Assembly (NCBI GenBank): GCA_015179125.1
Contig: WHVA01000172.1
Span: 1 to 64,000, forward strand
Direction of reading: 5' to 3'
DNA from: Gautieria morchelliformis
Lineage: Eukaryota; Basidiomycota; Agaricomycetes; Gomphales; Gomphaceae
Length of the DNA stretch: 64,000 nt
The position numbers and the translations under genes were made by a program. Below the pieces are notes generated by a model. It was not told the origin of the DNA. It made no database searches and was given only the letters and a program-made list of their open reading frames with translations. Position 1 is the first letter of the stretch, and every line of letters starts with the position of its first letter. Shown piece after piece: positions 9,925-22,507 of the stretch.

Positions 9925-10010
9925 TGTTGGAGTTTGTAATCTTGTTAGTTAAGCTAGTTACAGTTGCTTAATAATACGCTGCCGTTTTCGTCCCTACTGC
10001 GATCTCTACA
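9925..10010 (+). repeat. Right LTR of the miniature Copia element
   Basis: 86 bp, one mismatch to the left LTR, followed by target duplication AGGCT (10011-10015). Confidence 0.95.
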
Positions 10011-10965
10011 AGGCTGTCAAGCAATGAAAAAAAATGATATATTGGGAATCCTAATACAGCTATATTGTGGACGTGTGGGTACATTAGTGGTGTTGTAGTG
10101 GCATTGTGGTGGATATGTGGTGTTGTGGCTATGGGTCCCATTAGGGTTATGTGTCAGCAGACCTGTCAGCTGACTATCTCCCAGTGGCCAGGGTTCCCTG
10201 TCTTCTGGTGTGTGACAGGGCAGCCTGGTGGCTGGCATTGGTAGTGGAGTGGCCATGGCCCCGGGTTGCATTGGCGCCCAGGGCCAATCAGTGGGGACAT
10301 GAGTAATGGGGATACGGTGCAAGCGGCCGGGCCTATGCTGCTCCGCTCGCGGCTTACCCGGGACCGGGCCGAGCCGGCGGCAAGACTATCGCCCGGTAAC
10401 TGGCCCCGGCAGTAAACCTGGCGAAGTATCCTTACTGTGAAGGTCGCAGGCTCGTTGTAACTACAATTTTCCACACCCCAATCGCCTTACACGTAGCCTG
10501 TAAGGTAGTATACATGTCAGTTTGTTAATAGTGTAGTTTACGCCGAGTACGAGTGGAAGGTAACCGGGTGGTTTAGGTCCTTTTTTTTTTTTGTATTTAG
10601 CTATTGATAGTCCAATAATAATTAACGAGGAATCCTACACATATATAAACGGAAATGAAATCCACCAATAAGGGCTTACCATGAGTGGATAGTCCAAGTA
10701 CTGTAAGTGGTTTCGGACATGGACCCCTCAGCGGCCGGTGGACCTACCACCACCACCGACCGGTGGAGTGTCCATCAACCGGAGGTGGACCACGAGTATT
10801 GACGTCCCACTGATTTATCAGGGGACATTTCCCTCCGACTGTCGCGTAACTTATGATCATATCCACAAAGCGTCATTCACTCCGGATGAAGGACTTCCAG
10901 TCAGTCATAAGCGAGCGTAGGTCGACAGGCTTCCCCATCAATTCACGAATTCGTCGTTCTACGAA
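10011..10965. other. Intergenic region, no gene seen
   Basis: Flanking DNA of the Copia insertion and the upstream region of the oxygenase gene. It contains a GC-rich patch near 10320-10400, a T11 run near 10580, a TATATAAA string near 10642 and imperfect CCACCAC/CCGGTGG repeats at 10733-10795. The TATA-like string is about 320 bp from the oxygenase start. Nothing else is supported. Confidence 0.5.
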
Positions 10966-12533
10966 ATGGCTGCAAACGACATATCAGGAGAACTCCCGCC
11001 GTTCCCCGACGACGTGCCAACCTATCCTCTACTACTTGTTATTGACTATGAGAAACTCAAATATGGAGACGAAGCCGAACGGGTGAGATTGAACATGATT
11101 TTTGGCAACATTATTGCTGCCCTTCAACACGAACACTTAGTGACCGGCGTTTCACAGACCACCCTATGGGACGCATGCACAACACTAGGGTTCTTTTAGT
11201 GAGCGTTTCAGAGGTCTTTACTTTTCATTCATCCATACCTTGCTTCCTGCAGCTTGAAGAACCATGGTGTCGAAACACAACCCATGTGGGAAATGGGTGA
11301 AGCAACGATGGCCTTGCCTCTCGAAGAAAAAATGAAATTCGAGCAGGGTGATTCTGGTAACTCATTTGGGTAAGTTACACCACCTCTCTCTCGAGAAATT
11401 ATTTCTTTAACTAGTCCGAACGTTCTCAGCTACAAAGCTGCAGGCGCGTGTAATACAGACGAGCATGGCAATCTTGATACCGTCGAATTCCTAAAGTACG
11501 TTATATTCACTAACTTCCTCAGGCTACTGCATGCTGAGGGTGAACAGCGTCTCCAGAGACGATGCACTTGCTCGACCTGCAAAGGTTCATCGCTCCTATC
11601 CTCAATGTGTAGAAGACCGTATGTCTGCCATCCGAACGTTCATTGAGACATCGGACAACATAACCCGTACAATTTTGGACGTTATCAGCGATCGCCTCAG
11701 GCTTCCCCGGGATGTGTTAAGAAGCAAGCACAGACTTACTGAGCCAAGCCCCAGCGAGGGCCGTATTATACGAAATCCTCCCAGAAACATGACGAAGGAG
11801 GAGGTAGCAATTGGGGCTCATACTGATTTCGGCACACTCGTGAGTATAGTTGGTGATGGAGACAGAATAGGAATTGACTTGTTTCGAAGTCGTTCCTGCA
11901 CAATATCTTGGGAGGGTTGCAAGTGCTAGTTCCCGGGACAAATTCATGGCAATATATCAAGGTGATTTTCGATCTACTATCCCAGGCACTCCCTAGTTCA
12001 TTTGTATACCTTGTAAGCCGCTCCCCTGTCATGCCATCTGCAACATAGGAGATTCGCTGGCTATCTACTCCGGGGGTGTCCTGTTTGTCATTTCTTTCTT
12101 CAAATTTCCGTGCGGGAGTACTGAGAGCACCCAGGCGTTCTAATCTTCATCGTGTCATCCCCCCTCCGGGAGAACAAGGTCGGTTCGTAAGGTGGAGTCT
12201 GGTTTATTTCCTGCGGTGAGATGTGTCCGTACTCCCCCAAAATTATAGGCTTATTATGTACATCCAGACCTGCTATGTCTTCTCTTTTGGCACCGCTCAC
12301 AGAGTCTCCAATCGTTATGGAAGCTGTCAGAAAGAACGGGGTGGACGTAGCGGATAATGTAAGTGCTGAGGACTGGTTCACTCGCAGGATGCGGAACCAG
12401 CGGGTTGGCAATCGCATGGTCAGCGGTATATTTCCCCGAGAATCTGCAACTATTGCTGAGACTTTGGTAACAGGGTCCCGAGACATGGAGGGCCTCCCGC
12501 GGAACGGAGCATATATTCCCCACTGCTGCGTAA
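10966..12533 (+). CDS. 2-oxoglutarate/Fe(II) dioxygenase, isopenicillin-N-synthase-like
   Basis: Ten exons keep one frame for 353 residues: 10966-11082, 11158-11198, 11253-11369, 11430-11495, 11548-11839, 11890-11961, 12018-12082, 12135-12215, 12268-12418 and 12474-12533, all with GT...AG introns of 50-75 bp. The product starts MAANDISGELPPFPDD, contains LGFFYLKNHGVETQP (DIOX_N domain), the iron ligands H and D in GAHTDFGTL, the distal H in RSNLHRV and the 2-oxoglutarate-binding RxS in FVRWS. Length and motif order match the soluble fungal isopenicillin-N-synthase-like oxygenases, which oxidise small molecules using Fe(II), O2 and 2-oxoglutarate. Substrate cannot be told from sequence. It shows no damage and has no biosynthetic cluster partner in view. 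Confidence 0.9.
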
Positions 12534-13840
12534 GGCATGACAACCTCAGATAAATACTGGAACTAGGAAATGCGGCATGTGTCGTTTGCTTGTTTTAAAT
12601 ATCAATGTAGTGCCACTGGTCGGACCCTTCAAGCGACAGTCGTGATGTTTTAGCGAGCGTGAATGTCTGTCTTAGCGTCATAATGCTCGGGACGATATGA
12701 ACAACACCCAATCGAGATGTGAGAATAGAGCTGTTACCGTACATTGAGGATTGACATTTCGACTATCATGAATCAAGATGGGCTTTATACAAAGCCCATG
12801 ATGCCAATCATTATTCTTCAAGACAGTGGCTAGGCCGTTCCAATCTTGGTCTTGAGCACAGAGATCGACAAGTAGGCGCCTCCTTTGGAGGTCACAAATT
12901 CGGTTGGAAGATTCCTGCTAGTAGCCCCTGCGCCTTAGGGTCCATTCCCCCTGTCTGGCGTGGCTCTGCCATTTTTCTGGCCGACTACCAAAAGAACACC
13001 TTGAAAACTTGAGATGTCACAACTGGCCATAAGAAAAGAAAACACCGGCCCGGATCAAAGCCTCCTGGTTAACTTGATCAACCCGTTCACTGTCTTACCG
13101 AAGATGAAGCCCGGGTTGGTTGCCCAAGCCGTTCCTGCTCGTGATCAGACATAGGTCTCATTATTCAGACGCTCCAGGGGGGGTTGGAGAGGGGTGGCTT
13201 CCGGACACTTAGGTTCAGTCACGTGTCACAAGACCCCTTGAACCTGAACTCCCAGGGCCCTAGTCACCCGTCACACATAGGTCTGAACTAAGGTTGAGTA
13301 AGTCCGGAATAGGAATTTTTTTTCGCACCTGAGGGCCATCCTCGGATGGACCGCATATGGTATTCGTTGAACTAATTTACACAAGTTCAATCACGTGTCG
13401 CGGTTATAGCTAAAATTTCATGTCACACCGCCGAGCTCTGAACCCGTAATGGTACAGTACCAGTGCGGTCCAACGTCGAGGAGCAACACCAACACTTCCT
13501 AGGTCCGAGCGGGGGTTTTTGCGGACGTGCGCGGCAAACGGGCAGCTGGTCTGGTCCGCAGGCTGTGAAATTGATTAACAGATGCTTACACCGACGCTGG
13601 CATGTCAAGCACATATGTTGGATTGGAGAAGTCAAAGATATTGTTTCTCTGAGGATCGACTGCCAGCACCCGATGGCTGGGTAGGGGTTATGTTCAGGAG
13701 TAAATGGATAGAAGGGGTGCTCGTCGGCGCAGCGGTTGCCGTTTTCTGTTTTCCGGCTAGGTATTGTTCCCTTCATCTGGCATCATGAGGTCTCGGAAGG
13801 TCTTGCTGAACCACTGCCTGCTGTGCAGGTACTTGAAAAG
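12534..13840. other. Intergenic region, no gene supported
   Basis: 1.3 kb without a convincing gene. Two similar segments, TTCAGTCACGTGTCAC (about 13212) and TTCAATCACGTGTCGC (about 13387), each centre on the palindrome CACGTG, an E-box-like site. A 117-codon minus-strand frame at 13423-13776 has no recognisable motif and is probably accidental. Confidence 0.4.
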
Positions 13841-13880
13841 GGGTGGCACCCCTAGCAGCGCCTGGCCGTTGTTTACTCCT

Positions 13881-14429
13881 CTGCGCAGCACTTGTTCCAA
13901 ATCTACTCGGGGAAGTTGAACCAAGAAGTAATGTGCCATTTCATCTGCTCCTCGCATGCTGGGCACCCTGCCGGATCTATTTTTCCTATTTTGAATGGCA
14001 GATGCTTGGCCGGTACGAGCAGGGTTGTTTGCGCGGTAGTCTTGGTGTCCGCCGTAAATGGCATCGAAGAATCCATAGTTTGTGCGGCAACTTGGGACGT
14101 GAGAATCACCTCTAACATCGCCAATAACGGCGTGTAGGCTAAATACTATTACTTCGGCTGTAAAACGTCATCTAAAATATACATGTGTATTACAGGCAAG
14201 CCCCGATGTCGAACAACGCGTAGTGGTGGTCGGGGACGTCGCGTTACCCTATATAACCTCTCGAGCGACGATCAGGGCTGAATATTATAATAATTACAGG
14301 AAAGCTGGACCCCTCGAACAGGCTGACCCTAACGCACGGGGGTGGGACGTTGATGACGAGCTAGCTAATATCACCGTCCCATTGCTGTCTCAGATATTTA
14401 GTCACAACAAAGTATATGTTCAACCGTAA
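13881..14429 (+). CDS. Possible two-exon hypothetical gene (3' part)
   Basis: A frame through about 13881-14133 (FQIYSGKLNQEVMCHF and on) meets a GT donor near 14131-14135. A TATTACAG acceptor just before 14195 leads into a second exon ending at TAA 14427-14429 with a natural-looking C-terminus (ARGWDVDDELANITVP). The two exons would join in one product of about 160 residues, but the 5' end is not resolved and no family is recognised. Minus-strand frames overlap the same bases. The call rests only on plausible splice sites and a protein-like C-terminus. Confidence 0.25.
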
Positions 14430-17185
14430 TTACTGAGCATTCTCTTCACGTCCCCGCTCCACGATCACCCCTATGATGCTTCCAACTTCAGCCATGGTCT
14501 TCCCTACGCCGGCCCAAGCGTTTCCCAATGCCTGCACTTCTTCTACCCAAAACCTGCGCTCAGCTCGCACCGCATTCTCGATGCTCGTCTGAGTGTTCAT
14601 CAACGCAGCCCGTTCCTTCATCAACGCGTCTTCCACCATTTCTCGCGCACTTCGCTCCTCCAGCAGCGCCTTCTCCACTTCTCCGGTCCCCCGTTCCCCT
14701 GCTTGAAACATCAACCGAAGCTCTGATTCGTGCAGTCCCTGCAACCACTTCCACTTGGAGTTTTCACGCTCGAGGTCCGCGATACGGGCGAGGAGGTCGT
14801 TTAGGGAAGGGTGGCTCGCGGCGGGATCGAATTTCGTAGCGGAAACATCTTCGGAACGGACAGTGTGCGGGGGATCGAGCCGCTTCATCACAGCGGCTCC
14901 ATGCGTCTCCCTTTCTTCCGTTCCATCTCGCTCTCCATATTGGTAATTCACATGCCTCCCTTGTCCCTCAGGTGGTTGTGCATCCAAGGACAGGCAGCCA
15001 GAAATTTCATCCCAATTCACCAAAAGCCACTGCAGCACGTCAACTGCGTCCTCCTCCTCCGCAACCCAGTCCACATCTTCTGCCGTGTGCTTCCAGTCTC
15101 CCTTTCCATTTTTCAGGCAGTCGATCCTCCTCGTTCCGCTCACATCCCCCGCCCTTGCTCCTGCACCGACGCCCACGACTATCCTTGCAAACGCCCTCGC
15201 CACCCCGCGTACGTTCCACCCATTCCACACCTCGTACAGCGGAACCTGTGACAGAAACCCAAGAAGGTATGCCAATAGGTTGAACTGGGTGGTGGGGAGG
15301 AGACGCAGAACCAACTGCGCCACACGTATCGCCCTCTTCCGCTCCCTCATGCTGGCCGACCCGCCATCCCCATTTTCCTCATATATGCTTACCGCATCTC
15401 CTAACACGCGTCGCATCCACACGGGGATAATTCCCCCCGGTAAGCAGTCAAGGTACGTGAGCAGAAGTGCACCGACGTCGTCCAGGGATGCGAAAGCAAG
15501 ATCGATATCATTTCCGTAGGTTGGAGGCGTATTGAAGGCTGCCAGGAGTGCGGGATATGAATGTGTTGCGCTGCGGGAATGGTCCGGACAATGGCTGACT
15601 GTGTGAGTTGGTTTGGTGGGCGCGTGCGACGGAGGACGCAGAAGACGTGACGAGCGAAGTCCTATCATCCAGCCAAGTAAATAGAACGAGGATGAGCCAC
15701 TATTTGCCGCGAAGAGATGTAATAACGATGCACCTGCACAATACAACTCTTCAACGCACGCAAATACCATAAGCGGAAGCGTATACGTCAGCCCGTCTAA
15801 CATGCTGGTGCAAGATTTATAGCTGGTAGTCATGTCGAGCCTTGCACCAGATACAGCACCTGGATATGGCAGAATAAGAATGAACCGTTCAGTATCGCAG
15901 AGTATACCAGGTATAGAAGCAACTCACATGACCCTGTCTCGGAATGAGCCCCGGCATCGCGATGCGCAACATGAACAGCATCGCGGTCTACACAGGGATG
16001 GCCGATGAGTGTTTCGACTTCCTGGATAAGATCAGATATATTCCCTGACACGTGGGACTCCTGAATGTCTGGAAATATACCGGGGGGCGTGTAGGCAGGC
16101 GTGGTCTTGGATTTCGACCTCTGCAAAGGTGGCGCCTTGTGCGAATCCGGAGGGAAACGGGGTGGCAGATTGCTCGACAACGTACCAACAGCCTCGCCCA
16201 CAAGACTGCGGCTATAGGCTGTCGCCGTGTGGCACGAAGCGGACGAGGAAGAATCATATGCAACACCTGGCACGGGGTCTCGTAAGTCTGCCCTACCGCA
16301 TGCAATGGGACAGGGCCGTGGTGTGGTCGGCGATTGTGCAGAAGCAGTACTTTCGTCTGGTTTCTGATTTGTGTCTGCAAGCGCCTGGATAACATCGAAG
16401 CCGGGACTGAGGACCACACCTTCGTCTCCGCATTCCATTCCATCAACTTCACTATCCGATGGGTGTTCCTTGTTTTCATCACTGGCGTTTATGTCTTTAA
16501 GCTCAGGATTAAAATGACCTCCCGCTGATTCAGCCGCACTCTGGATGGTGTACAGCGATGCGCTGGACACGTCAGAAGGGGAAGCAGTCGGTGTGCACAT
16601 CGGGATAGGCGGAGTGCCTGAGACGACAGTCTGCGGTGCGTCCCCGGCATCGGCAGTTGGAGCGTTGACTGGTGGTCCCTCAGGCTTCCTCCCATCGCCG
16701 CGGATACCAGGGCCAGGATTCGGATGTCTTCCACTGATCGTAGATACAAAGGTTGACTGGGGAGAGTGTATGACAGGTACGTGGAAACTTGGCCGACCTG
16801 TGCGTGCTGGCGAGGTCTGGACGGGAGTTGTTTTTGGCCCAGAAGTCGAAGTCGGAAGCCCAAGTCCGAGCCCAAAGCCGCTGTTGCCTTGAAAATTTAA
16901 TGGGGCTGGAATGCGTGATCCACCAGTGGTGCGCTGGACCTGGGGCGCCGTGCCTTTAGGGATTTGCCCTTCTGGAGCGGGTGAGTTCGATGGGAGGGCG
17001 TCACCAACTACTCCTAATCGAGGCCGGATGCTCGAGGCAGGTTTCCTAGTTCCACGTAGCGGGATGGGGGCGTTGTGATGGAGAGTTGGAGAATATGGTG
17101 CAGCTGTAGCTTTATGGTTGGACTTTGGAGGCGTGGACTTTGCGGGCGAGGAGCGCGGGATAAGCTTGCGAACTTTGCCTGGCAT
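14430..17185 (-). CDS. RhoGAP-domain protein with disordered N-terminus and coiled-coil tail
   Basis: Exon 1 runs 17185-15928 and exon 2 15859-14430, joined across a 68-bp intron in frame to give about 895 residues. The start MPGKVRKLIPRSSP opens a Ser/Pro-rich disordered region of about 400 residues. The RhoGAP fold follows (about 425-640): YKSCTSMLDGLTYTLP, FACVEELYC, LAFASLDDVGALLLTYLDCL, then FNLLAYLLGFLSQV and VARAFARIVVG, in family order. The last 130 residues form a coiled coil (ARIADLERENSKWKWLQ and on). RhoGAPs switch off Rho-type GTPases in polarity and cytoskeleton control. The arginine finger normally found in a GIFRxSG-like loop is not obvious; the LLHLFAANSG stretch sits there, and an unrecognised intron could lie just after it. 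Confidence 0.8.
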
Positions 17186-18800
17186 GGTAACTGAAGTGGA
17201 AAGAAAGACAATAAGTATGTCACTCCAGACAGCGAGCTTATGAAGTGCGTTTCGTTGCGAGACATAGTGTATTCAGTCTCGGGTACTACGTCAGTTGTTG
17301 ACTCCCCGCCCGGAATGATCACAATAAGGGGTCTAAGTCCGTGGGTGTCCAATGCAGTTGTGAGAGGATACACGGTGGGGGCCAGGTCCTCCATCGTCGT
17401 TATAGCTCACAGTCTAGTGCGGCCGCAGCCACGCCGCCGTTCCAGAGTCCGAAACCTCAAGGCGCCCAGCCTGCCTTGTGATTACCGCCAATCTATCTAG
17501 CAGCATCGACGACTCCGAGGCCATGAAAGATTGACCAACCTGGCCCTACAGTGACTGGCACATCGCTCAATACTCTATGCTATATGGCTGGCCGCTATCC
17601 ATTCCTGTTCCAGGAGCGAGCCGGCGTCTTCACGCTGTTACAGTTGACGTCACTCTGGTCGGCTCGGAACATACGGAATTCTCGAAGAACTAGAGATCAA
17701 ATACCTATGAAGATTAATTTCAGGCAGACTACTGGTGTTATTTCTCGACCCAGTGGCACGTGGTCAAGGCCTTCCGTGGACCATGTCTCCCAAATAGGCG
17801 GCAAAACCTTGCCCCTGGTGTCGACAAGGATACCCCCCGGGTCTATGCACCCAATATATGGCTTGGTCCTATTTCATGCCACTGCTTAATGAATAAATGC
17901 CTCGATCAAGAAAGCGGCCGCCATTGTCCCAACCTGGTCGCGCGCACTTTTCCAAAGTTTATGTCGGACATGCCCACTGTCTATGCACATTGGTCTACTT
18001 ATTCTGTCAATGATATTCCGCTCTCCGTTGGGATACCGCGCACAGCCTCCGATGCATTTGATATTGCGTGTTGTCACTGCGATTCGCATTACCTTCTTGC
18101 CTCAGTCATTTTCCACCAAACGCGGTCTTTGCGCGGCAAACTGAACCTCGAGGCTCACAATGGCATGTCCTCTGCAATGCGGTACATTGCTTGCTGGTGG
18201 ATCGGTACACATGGTCAAGAAAGGTCGAGGCATCGTGAGCATGGTTCTGAGGCGCAAAGCGTGATCCTTAAATGATGCTCTGGAAAGAGCAGAATCCATG
18301 GTGCAAAGGAAACGCACCCAGTGTAGGGCCTGAGTAAGTACCTGGCCATATTTCCTGTTTACGGCTTGCATACTGAGAATGAGAATTAAGGGACGGATCC
18401 CTGGTACTGGCCAAATGAAATACACGCCTATACCTGTGGGTGACGTTGTCAAGACGTCTACAGGTGATCCTGTAGCGAGACCAAATCACGGAGCCTTTTG
18501 GGACCAGGGTCAAGTCATAATCTGCCCCACTGCGGCCAGCTTTTGAGCCCTTGATCGCTATGTTTTGAGGAATTTGACTGCGCTCCATATATTTTTAGAC
18601 ACCCTCAACCCTGATCTGCTGTGGCAAGCATTCCATGTCTGATGATGCATGTGCTCGAAAGTTAAGCTGCGCACCACACACGCACTGGCAGAGCTCAGAA
18701 CTACTTAAACCGCTGCGAAGCAACGTGCCGTCTCTGTGCCCACATTTCTTTTTCTTTCTCCCCCGTATTACCCAGACTACTCTCTGGTCTCGTAGTTCAG
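17186..18800. other. Divergent intergenic region, no confident gene
   Basis: 1.6 kb between the divergently transcribed RhoGAP and dynamin genes. Short frames occur on both strands (the longest is 171 codons at 17760-18275, plus), but none shows a known motif or a consistent exon chain. Minus-strand frames at 17880-18590 could be a decayed gene of unknown type. Confidence 0.4.
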
Positions 18801-21800
18801 ATGTCGGCATCTTGGTACCATCGCCCCAAAGCGACCAGTTCCAACTCCAACGCGATCTCAGAAGAGACTCCGACCCACATGGCTACCTCGTCTACACCGC
18901 CTGTACCCCCTGCCATTGGATCGCCTCGCGTTCAGCAACAGACAATAATCCCGATGCGATTTGGTCCCCCAGTTTCTGTCGCAGGCTCTTCGTCTGATCA
19001 TGAGAAGACGCGGAGCTCAAGTTCTAAGCGGGCCCCGAAGCCGTCCCCAGCACCAGCTCATATGACTACGCCAATTGCAGAGGAAACTGTCACGTCCCCG
19101 CGAAATACAAATTCCATTCAACTGCCTTCGACCGTCGGTGAAGCCTCGATTGCAGCTAGAAAGACAACAAATGCGCCTTCTCCCAACCTCACCTTTTCCA
19201 CCCTTCCCGCCGACGAGTACCCTGGCAGCTTTGCTGGGGAGACAGTCGCAGAAGCGCCATTATACTTCCCTTCTCCCCAGACTGAAGCAATTTCTTTACC
19301 GGCCTGGGAAAACCAAGGCAGCAACTCGGCTCCCGGACCGTTTTTCAGTACCGAGACACCATCCCCACACCAAAACCCAGGTGGGTACGACATCCCACAA
19401 CAGCGCACACCCTCCAGTCCTCTACACACGTATGCCCCACCCAACGGTAATCCATTACCATGCCAAGCGACTCCTTCCAACATTGGAACAATAACAGATG
19501 CAGACCCGACAATAACTGTTCGTTCCGTAGATTCCACTCCTCGTATCCATGCTACGGCCACTCTTCACGATAACATGTCTTTCATATCTGTTGCGGGAAG
19601 CGTTGATGTGCCGTTTTCAGGTATGCTCTGCAATCCATCTTGATATGCCTTTGGAGTCACAGTGGATTCTCCAGACATTGTGCAAGACGACTGCTTCTTG
19701 GAAAGTACCATCCTGTCGTCCGAGTCCACATATGCCCGCCAACGCCGCAGTCTCATGGACATCTTGAATCGGCTTCACAGCACCGGGTCTGTCACTTACT
19801 GACTAGCTGCATGAGTTCTGATCTGACCTATACTCAGTGTCCAGAAAGACATCGACTTGCCTCAGATCGTTGTTATCGGATCTCAGAGTGTGGGGAAGTC
19901 CTCTCTAATCGAGTCGATGTCTGGGGTGAGCCGCACATAGTGGTCAATCTGAGTTGTATTACATAGTTTTTACTTCGCCACAGGTGACGCTTCCCCGAGA
20001 TTCAGGAACCTGCACCAGGTAAGTCCTGAAGTCCCTTGTGTGCCTTCTGTTCACTCACTGTCATACCAGGTGCCCCCTGGAGTGCCGGCTTGAGTACACA
20101 ACAGACGATTGGTCCTGCCAGGTTTTCCTCCGCTTTGAACGAGATGCTCTCGGTAATCCATTGGAGAATGTAGTCGAGCATGATTTCGGCCCTATCCTCA
20201 CAGACAAGACTGCGGTTGAGGCTGTTTTGCGTCGTGCACAACGTGCTATTCTTCGTCCAGCCCTCGACCACAAGCTCTTCCTGCGGGATAGGGACTTGAA
20301 TATTAAGGATAATCCTCCACTGTCATTCTCAAGTAACTGCGTCTGCATGCGCATCACGGGACCCGACGTGCCAGACCTATACTTTTATGACTTACCTGGT
20401 CTGTCTGCTGTTCGGCGGTCATTTGGTCGGCTTTTTTTACTTATGGCTCATAAGGTGTCATCGCGAATGTCCAAGATGGGGGCGACATAAACGACATCGA
20501 ACTTGTCCGCAATCTCGTGAAGACCTATATCTCCAGACCAAGCTGTCTCATACTTCTCGTGATATCTTGCGAAAGCGAGTCCGCCCCCCTGCTTGGCCTT
20601 GAATCACTTAAACTGACACTAATTATTAGCCGATTTTGAAAATCAAGGGGCTGGTCGTCTAGCCCTTGAGATAGATCCCGACGGGCAACGAATCGTTGGT
20701 GCGCTCGACGTCTGACTTCATTGGATAGGCACTTACTCCACCACTTTGACAGGTGTTCTGACGAAGCCAGATCGCATCGAGCCTGCCACAGGAGATAAAT
20801 GGGCAACTCTCCTTCGAAATGAGGGGAATCGCTTGTTGAATGGTTGGTTCTGTGTCAAGCAGCCTGACCCGACCGAGCTTAAGCAAAAACTATCGTGGGA
20901 GGATGCCCGCATGCGGGAAGACACGTTTTTCACTCACCAAGAGCCATGGAAATCAATGTCAGATGACCATAAGCGCCGACTGGGTTCTATGAATCTCATC
21001 CGGTATCTCAGCCGCTTGCTGTCCAGGCTGGTTGCATTCAGGTGAGATTAATTTCCTAAGATGTTTGTAACTTGCTGACGTATAGAATAGGCTTCCAGAC
21101 GTAGAGACGGAGCTCTCATTGAGTCTTGACGATGTCACTCGACGCCTCAAGCAGCTGCCGTCTCCCAAATTCGATGATCCATCTAGCGAGCTTGTAGACA
21201 TCGTCTTCGAGTTCACCGGCGCAGTTTCTCGGGATGTACGGGGTGTTGCGCTGTCCGAAGATGCCACGCCCAGCCTTATGCAAGGCATTCGCATGGCTCA
21301 AATTCGCCTCAGGTCTTCCGTTATGCGTACTGCGCCAAGGTTTTGCCCGTGGGCTCGTCAGGACACACCTCCAGGCTCACCGAATTCAATGGTCAGCGGT
21401 ACGACTGTGTCTGCTGCCACACCGCCAGCATGGATTGCAGAACCGATGTCTCTATCTAGCGAGGAGCGGGTTCCCTTTGACGATCGGACTGGGAAAGTAA
21501 TGTATCTCGACGAAGTTATGGAACGTATAGAGCAGTACGTGATTGTCACTGCTGAACTTTCGGGATCAACTCATACCCCTTCAGATCAATTACCCGCGAG
21601 CTGCCGGGTGACTACCCAACATTTACCGTAAAAGAAGACCTCATTAGGATGTGTTTGAGGGGCTGGGGAAAACCGATGCTCGACTACTTCGAATCAGTTC
21701 ACAATCTGATGAATCAACGCGTGAAGATCCTTGTAGACATTCATTTCGGAAAGCACACGCACAGCGGTCTACACGCAAGAGTTCTGTGAGTTTAAGAAGG

Positions 21801-22507
21801 AGATTAAGTGCACTAGAATCTTACATCCAACATTTTCAGAGCCATTATCCGAGAACAGCTGCGTTTGCTGCATGAGACGACCCTCCAGCGTTTAAGCAGC
21901 CTACTCTCCGTCGAAGGACTCCCCTTCACGCTCAATCATATGTATTTGAAGGACTACAAGGACAAATTCCTTGCGCACTATCGCGACATCCGGCGGCTAT
22001 CGAAAGGCCAAGATACGATTGTTCGCCGCTTTCAAGACGCACAGGGGATTGTCACCACACAACTGGGCACAGATTTATTGGACCTCACACATTTGTTGGA
22101 ACGATTTGGACTCTCTTGCACGCCGAACGACCTTCACCGATTACTTCCAGATGACGACTTGGAACCGGCACTAGACGTCATAGCCTCTGTTCGGGCCTAC
22201 TTCCAAGGTTAGTTAGCTTCCCTCTAAGAACGTGATGACATCTCCTTTCTGACAATTATGTTAAAAAGTCGCCTTCAAACGTTTCATTGACCTAGTGCCA
22301 TTGGAAGTCGACTCGGAGTTTGTAAGAGGCTTTGACAGGACCATTCGCAATGCGCTCTTTGTGGGTCTCGATATCAAATCCTCCGAAAGATGTGCCTCGT
22401 GGTTGCAGGACTCTCCCGAAGGCGTCGGAAGACGCAAGGAGTTGCTTGCCACGAAACAGAGGTTAGAAGCGGCGCGGGTAGAGCTTTCTTCGTTCGCTTT
22501 GACATGA
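18801..22507 (+). CDS. Dynamin-like GTPase (complete gene)
   Basis: Starts MSASWYHRPKATSS at 18801 with a disordered, Ser/Pro-rich N-terminus of about 270 residues. The GTPase domain follows over several short exons: P-loop GSQSVGKSS (19878-19904), LPRDSGTCTRCP, DLPG (20389-20398, then an intron) running into VIANVQDGGDIND, and TKPD (20761-20772). The middle/stalk region covers about 20780-22210, and a GTPase effector domain ends ELSSFALT at TGA 22505-22507. All G motifs and the effector domain are present, so it should be an active membrane-remodelling or Mx-like large GTPase; which organelle it serves is not evident. Exons are separated by 40-60-bp GT...AG introns. From about 20345 on, this gene is the first unit of a fourfold tandem array. 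Confidence 0.88.

Larger units (their letters stand above)
9177..10010 (+). mobile_element. Miniature gag-only Copia-type LTR retrotransposon
   Basis: Two 86-bp direct LTRs (9177-9262 and 9925-10010), each starting TGTTGG and ending CTACA, differ at one base (G at 9223, A at 9971). The 5-bp duplication AGGCT flanks them (9172-9176 and 10011-10015). The 662-bp interior holds only a truncated Copia gag N-terminus and a zinc-knuckle frame; protease, integrase and RT are missing. The GGTTATGGGCC after the left LTR could be the primer-binding site, and AAGAGGGTA before the right LTR a short polypurine tract. Size and content match TRIM or TR-GAG non-autonomous elements. Near-identical LTRs suggest recent insertion. 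Confidence 0.93.

Noticed and set aside
10150..10480. GC-rich patch considered as a tRNA or structured RNA
   Set aside because: No cloverleaf, A-box/B-box pair or anticodon arm could be drawn convincingly.
17880..18590. Minus-strand frames first thought to be a cytochrome P450 or other enzyme remnant
   Set aside because: No heme-binding loop, ExxR or other family motif could be found and the exon chain was not consistent.
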